DNA of 6,863 nucleotides, taken from the NCBI GenBank assembly GCA_905373085.1, contig CAJPRR010000121.1, positions 1 through 6,863 of the forward strand, read 5' to 3'. Within the stretch, counting starts at the first letter, position 1, and each line of letters opens with the position of its first letter. The stretch is from an uncultured Selenomonas sp. (GTDB lineage: Bacteria > Bacillota > Negativicutes > Selenomonadales > Selenomonadaceae). This document shows positions 6,161 through 6,863 of the stretch, in pieces. The translations under genes and the position numbers were made by a program. The notes beneath the pieces were generated by a model. That model saw only the letters and a list, made by a program, of their open reading frames with translations, ran no database searches and had not been told where the DNA came from.

Positions 6161-6306
6161 TCCTACGTTAAGCTCTAGAGAATCTCAGGGTGCAGAAGAT
6201 GCACTATTCCCCTTATTATATAGAAATTCATACATTTTTGCAAAGCGGCTTTTCCATATCTCGGATTGCAGGGAAGAATCGAAGAGGGGAACGGGGCAGT
6301 TAGGCG
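6161..6306 (+). other. Unassigned 5' leader of the flippase gene, possibly structured
   Basis: No open reading frame of note and no known riboswitch recognised. A small hairpin GTGCA 6190-6194 / TGCAC 6200-6204 with loop GAAGA is visible. TTCCCCT (6207-6213) is fully complementary to AGGGGAA (6285-6291), which lies shortly before the start codon, and the same C-run could instead pair with the GGGG at 6293-6296. This could form a long-range stem near the ribosome binding region. No intrinsic terminator is seen inside. Confidence 0.35.
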
Positions 6307-6863
6307 GTGTTTTGTATCAGCAATCAGAAATCTACAGGCAATAGCAAGGCGGAGAGCTTCCTCAAAGGGACCTTGATCTTGACGGTGGCAAGCTTCGTCG
6401 TGAAGGTCATCGGATCCTTGAACTGGATTTTCGTTTCACGCATCTTGGGCGGCGAGGGCATCGGGCTTTATCAGATGGCTTTCCCGATTTATTTTTTCGC
6501 TATGAGCATCTCGCAGGCGGGCGTGCCCGTCGCCATATCGATCATTACGGCGGAGCGCGTCGCTCTGAAGGACGTCTTCGGCGCACGGCGCGTCTTCCGC
6601 ATATCCATGACTTTGATGGTCTTTACGGGTCTTTTGTTTTCCCTTTTGACGTACTTCGGTGCGGGCTGGCTCATCGAGTGGCAGTTTATCCGCGACCCGC
6701 GCGCCTACATGGCGGTTGTGGCGCTCTCGCCGACGATCTTTTTCGTGACCTTGCTTGCAAGCTCGCGCGGCTATCTGCAGGGCTGGCAGCGCATGACGCC
6801 GACGGCGGTCTCGCAGATCATCGAGCAGATCTTCCGCGTGCTCACGATGGTGCTCTTCGCGAG
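6307..6863 (+). CDS. SpoVB/YtgP/MurJ-like lipid-linked oligosaccharide flippase, N-terminal part
   Basis: The first 185 codons of a multi-pass inner-membrane protein of the MOP exporter superfamily, cut by the right window edge. SFLKGTLILTVASF (residues 17-30), LGGEGIGLYQMAFPIYFF (47-64), AGVPVAIS (71-78) and RGYLQGWQRMTPTAVSQ (154-170) with the following EQIFR (173-177) are the landmarks of SpoVB-type polysaccharide flippases. Hydrophobic segments lie at about 22-44, 55-80, 99-120, 135-152 and 168 onward. Members move lipid-linked cell-wall or polysaccharide precursors across the membrane; the exact cargo is not readable. The frame begins after a TAG at 6301-6303, so GTG 6307 is the only plausible start ahead of the conserved region. 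Its ribosome site is weak (GGGG at 6293-6296). SpoVB naming comes from Bacillus and does not imply sporulation here. Essential MurJ is an alternative, but sequence flavour favours SpoVB/YtgP. Confidence 0.9.
   Translation, partial: MFCISNQKSTGNSKAESFLKGTLILTVASFVVKVIGSLNWIFVSRILGGEGIGLYQMAFPIYFFAMSISQAGVPVAISIITAERVALKDVFGARRVFRISMTLMVFTGLLFSLLTYFGAGWLIEWQFIRDPRAYMAVVALSPTIFFVTLLASSRGYLQGWQRMTPTAVSQIIEQIFRVLTMVLFA

Noticed and set aside
6235..6250. TTTTT run and AAAGC/GCTTT near-palindrome in the flippase leader as an attenuator
   Set aside because: The palindrome has a one-base loop and lies after the T-run, so it cannot act as a terminator stem.

Overview
The window looks like chromosomal DNA from a Gram-negative-walled Firmicute of the Selenomonas/Negativicutes type. 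The evidence is indirect: a Firmicute-style T-box riboswitch, a SpoVB/YtgP-type flippase and a DUF4931-type protein, combined with GC-rich, strongly codon-biased genes (sample lines of 60 bases hold 40-44 G+C). The genus is an inference and cannot be proved from the sequence.

Layout, left to right. (1) trpS, tryptophanyl-tRNA synthetase, is complete except for the first base of its start codon. (2) A compact, AT-richer two-gene module on the minus strand (1107-1663) converges on trpS: a DUF4258-type putative toxin followed, with an ATGA overlap, by a 76-residue YgiT-type CxxC/CxxC zinc-finger putative antitoxin. It has its own promoter. (3) Divergent from it is a promoter and a T-box leader (about 1815-2083) with specifier codon CUC (Leu), a UGGU acceptor-pairing bulge and a strong terminator. 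This controls leuA, a yeast/actinobacterial-type 2-isopropylmalate synthase whose real start is ATG 2113. (4) leuA overlaps by ATGA a membrane-anchored alpha/beta hydrolase. After 89 bases comes dtd, D-aminoacyl-tRNA deacylase, closed by a 13-14 bp terminator. The three may be one leucine-responsive transcript. (5) On the minus strand lies a DUF4931-like protein with a GalT/HIT-type HPHMQ motif and a CPFC zinc knuckle. (6) Divergent from it, after a 211-base intergenic region with two mutually overlapping promoters and an unexplained leader of about 140 nt, starts a SpoVB/MurJ-like lipid-linked oligosaccharide flippase that runs off the right edge.

Most of this is core metabolism and translation. 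The accessory element is the toxin-antitoxin-like module. The points most worth a second look are that module (its antitoxin has no DNA-binding domain), the membrane hydrolase placed under leucine T-box control, and the divergent promoter/leader region before the flippase. I found no CRISPR array, tRNA, rRNA, insertion sequence or wholly new multi-gene system.
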